5,998 bases of DNA from contig JAABQU010000039.1 of NCBI GenBank assembly GCA_011391285.1, forward strand, positions 1-5,998, read 5' to 3'. Each line of letters starts with the position of its first letter. Position 1 is the first letter of the stretch. The translations under genes were made by a program, and so were the position numbers. Positions 5,317 to 5,998 of the stretch are shown here, piece after piece. This stretch comes from Thiobacillus sp. GTDB taxonomy: Bacteria > Pseudomonadota > Gammaproteobacteria > Burkholderiales > Thiobacillaceae. A model generated the notes under the pieces. That model was given only the letters and a program-made list of their open reading frames with translations. It ran no database searches and was not told the DNA's origin.

Positions 5317-5998
5317 TTGAGGCGGCTGCGCGGGCGCTTCGGCATCGCTGCGCCGCGCGTCGCCGTAAGGACGCACATTCCGTGGTACTGGCGCGGCCTG
5401 GCGATCATCGTCATGTCGGCCGCTGCTCTGGCGCTGGCTGGCTGGATATACGATATGGGCCGGCGTTTCGCCGGCTTCGATAGCTCTGTTTCTGCCCAGG
5501 AAGTCGCGACGCTGCGTTCCCGCGTGCAGGAATTGGAAACGGAGCGCGTGCGCTTGCGTGGCACGGCGGATGCCAGCGAGAGCAAGATCCAGATCGAGCA
5601 GGCGACCCTGCGCCAATTGACCACGCAGGTTGGTGCGCTGGAACAGGAAAACGTCCGTCTAAGGGAGGATCTCGCGGCGTTCGAGAATCTGGTACAGGGC
5701 GAGGGTAAAGGCGGCGGCCTCGTTTTGAGCCGCTTCCGGGTGGAGGCGACGACGACACCCGGTCAATACCGATTCCATCTCGTCGCGGCATTAAATAGTG
5801 CGAATAAACCTATTGAATTCATGGGGATGTTGAGGATCGTCGCGACTGTGCAAGAGGGGGGGCGTGATGTTAGTATTCAAATTCCAGGACCAAATGATCC
5901 TGCCGCCGCCCAGTATCAAGTCACGATCAAGCATCTCCGCAAGCTTGAGGGCGTTTTCTCCATTCCACCCGGAGCTCGCCTCAAGAGTGTCGAGGCTC
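5317..5998 (+). CDS. DUF6776-like inner-membrane coiled-coil protein (C-terminus cut by window edge)
   Basis: An open frame runs off the right edge and gives at least 227 residues. It has a basic, tryptophan-rich N-terminus (RRLRGRFG, then THIPWYWR), one transmembrane helix at about residues 27-45 (LAIIVMSAAALALAGWIY), a long coiled coil at about 60-124 rich in Leu/Glu/Arg/Gln heptads, a Gly-rich hinge (128-135), and a C-terminal domain that looks beta-rich (from LVLSRFRVEA onward). The topology suggests a small cytoplasmic N-terminus with the rest in the periplasm. I recall this architecture downstream of argC in betaproteobacteria as the DUF6776 family, often next to a bactofilin gene; function is unknown. 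The start is uncertain: TTG at 5317 matches the expected N-terminus but has no clear ribosome site, while ATG at 5278 is in frame and would overlap argC by 37 nt. It probably shares a transcript with argC. Confidence 0.8.
   Translation, partial: MRRLRGRFGIAAPRVAVRTHIPWYWRGLAIIVMSAAALALAGWIYDMGRRFAGFDSSVSAQEVATLRSRVQELETERVRLRGTADASESKIQIEQATLRQLTTQVGALEQENVRLREDLAAFENLVQGEGKGGGLVLSRFRVEATTTPGQYRFHLVAALNSANKPIEFMGMLRIVATVQEGGRDVSIQIPGPNDPAAAQYQVTIKHLRKLEGVFSIPPGARLKSVEA

Overview
The window looks like an ordinary housekeeping stretch of a high-GC betaproteobacterial chromosome, most likely Rhodocyclales (Azoarcus/Thauera-like). This rests on protein character and gene neighbourhood: divergent proS/rppH, a CNP1-family exported protein, a Coq7-type ubiquinone hydroxylase, a YhfA-type OsmC protein, then rplM-rpsI-argC followed by a membrane coiled-coil protein. 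The taxonomic call is inference from recalled family patterns, not a search. I see no mobile element, CRISPR array, tRNA or rRNA.

Layout: 1-614 is the N-terminal third of proS on the minus strand, cut by the window edge. A 105-bp divergent spacer separates it from rppH (720-1244), whose stop overlaps the start of a CNP1-like exported protein gene (1244-1783). coq7 (1834-2454) follows on the plus strand and meets the minus-strand osmC/yhfA-like gene (2455-2871) exactly stop to stop. A 448-bp non-coding stretch (2872-3319) carries the osmC upstream region, an AT-rich patch, an apparent orphan small-RNA unit (promoter about 3047-3075, strong terminator 3174-3203), the rplM promoter (3234-3263) and an rplM leader hairpin. 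rplM (3320-3748) and rpsI (3779-4171) form the ribosomal protein operon, closed by a terminator at 4194-4224. argC (4286-5314) follows, then a right-truncated gene (about 5317-5998) for a DUF6776-like inner-membrane coiled-coil protein.

The coding genes serve translation (ProS, L13, S9), mRNA decay (RppH), aerobic ubiquinone synthesis (Coq7), thiol-based peroxide handling (OsmC family) and arginine synthesis (ArgC). The least explained part is 3047-3203. It has promoter, stem-loop and terminator architecture but no credible ORF, and a predicted hairpin whose loop presents a CUCCUCCU-type sequence complementary to Shine-Dalgarno sites. That makes it a candidate anti-SD-type regulatory sRNA and the best lead in the window.
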